A stretch of 5,338 nt of DNA. Source: Geobacter sp. GTDB taxonomy: Bacteria > Desulfobacterota > Desulfuromonadia > Geobacterales > Geobacteraceae. This document shows positions 5,154-5,338 of this stretch, piece after piece. Where the stretch lies: assembly GCA_003499925.1 (NCBI GenBank), contig DNRQ01000220.1:38034-43371 (forward strand). The letters are read 5' to 3'. Both the position numbers and the translations under genes were made by a program. How positions within the stretch are numbered: the first letter of the stretch is position 1; every line of letters begins with the position of its first letter. Under the pieces are notes generated by a model, which was given only the letters and a program-made list of their open reading frames with translations, did not search any database and had not been told where the DNA came from.

Positions 5154-5203
5154 AGCAAAACCCCTGACCATCCCGCGAGCCGGGAAGTCAGGGGTTTTGC
5201 TTT
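5154..5203 (+). terminator. Strong intrinsic terminator after the CheX-like gene
   Basis: A perfect 15-bp inverted repeat (5154-5168 with 5187-5201: AGCAAAACCCCTGAC and its complement) encloses a second 5-bp stem, TCCCG/CGGGA (5171-5175, 5181-5185), with a five-base loop. The right arm contains TTTT and runs into TTT. It lies 31 bases after the stop codon at 5122 and closes the CheY-like/CheX-like unit. The left arm's A-run would give Ts on the opposite strand, so two-way action is possible. Confidence 0.88.
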
Positions 5204-5338
5204 GTGGGGTTGCAGATTATGCAACATTGTCCCCTTCCCCGGCGGGGGAGGGGGAGGGAGGGGGTAATCGGCCGGTTCTTCGTCAGAAGCGGAAGTCTTC
5301 CCCCCTCCCGACCTCCACTGCCATTAAGTTAAGGGAAT
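5202..5338. other. Non-coding region after the terminator
   Basis: No gene is visible here. It contains a small perfect inverted repeat GTTGCA-GATTA-TGCAAC (5209-5225), the G-tract described separately, and a C-rich run CCCCCTCCC (5301-5309) that is the exact complement of GGGAGGGGG at 5256-5264, so the two could pair across a 36-base loop. The window ends before any next gene can be recognised. Confidence 0.5.
5231..5264 (+). repeat. Hairpin and G-quadruplex-forming G tract
   Basis: Four G runs of 5, 5, 3 and 5 bases separated by single A residues (5244-5264) form a canonical G-quadruplex motif with one-base loops, expected to be very stable. The first two runs can instead pair with CCCCTTCCCC (5231-5240) as a 10-bp stem with one G-T wobble and a GGC loop. 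These folds exclude each other. The motif is seen directly; any role is unknown. Confidence 0.6.

Noticed and set aside
4220..5227. 335-codon open frame on the minus strand opposite the CheX-like gene
   Set aside because: It has no family features, while the plus strand encodes clear repeats and a CheX-like domain. It would also run through the terminator stem.

Overview
This window looks like a chromosomal piece of a motile, GC-rich deltaproteobacterium, most likely of the Geobacter group. That placement is inferred from the style of the proteins (a hybrid kinase with an NMT1/THI5-type periplasmic sensor, a PilZ orphan, a CheY-like/CheX-like pair) and from base composition; no rRNA or marker gene is present to prove it. 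No mobile element, CRISPR array, tRNA or rRNA is visible.

Layout: four convincing protein genes form two divergent pairs around a 561-base spacer. On the minus strand, a single-domain PilZ protein (2852-3244) lies upstream of a large hybrid sensor histidine kinase (81-2744) with a 107-base gap holding a perfect 16-bp palindrome and a second inverted repeat. On the plus strand, a CheY-like single-domain response regulator (3806-4165) is followed after 90 bases by a CheX-like phosphatase (4256-5122), which ends in a strong intrinsic terminator (5154-5203). The last ~135 bases are non-coding and hold a four-run G tract that also folds as a hairpin.

The most interesting point is the CheX-like protein. 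Its N-terminal 115 residues are four 24-residue motifs, each separated by exactly five residues, matching the layout of the MshEN cyclic-di-GMP-binding fold found in MshE/GspE-type ATPases. It therefore looks like a CheY-P phosphatase with a possible c-di-GMP (or degenerate, protein-binding) input domain, encoded next to its probable CheY-like substrate and divergently from a PilZ protein, itself a canonical c-di-GMP receptor.

Regulation: upstream of the PilZ gene, on the minus strand, there is a nearly perfect FliA (sigma-28) promoter, CTGAA-N15-GCCGATAA, giving a leader of about 120 bases. A weaker FliA-like site lies just before the CheY-like gene. Together these suggest a locus tied to flagellar/chemotactic behaviour, in which c-di-GMP level (PilZ, MshEN), a periplasmic ligand (hybrid kinase) and CheY phosphorylation may meet. 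The joint function is inference; the domain assignments are well supported.
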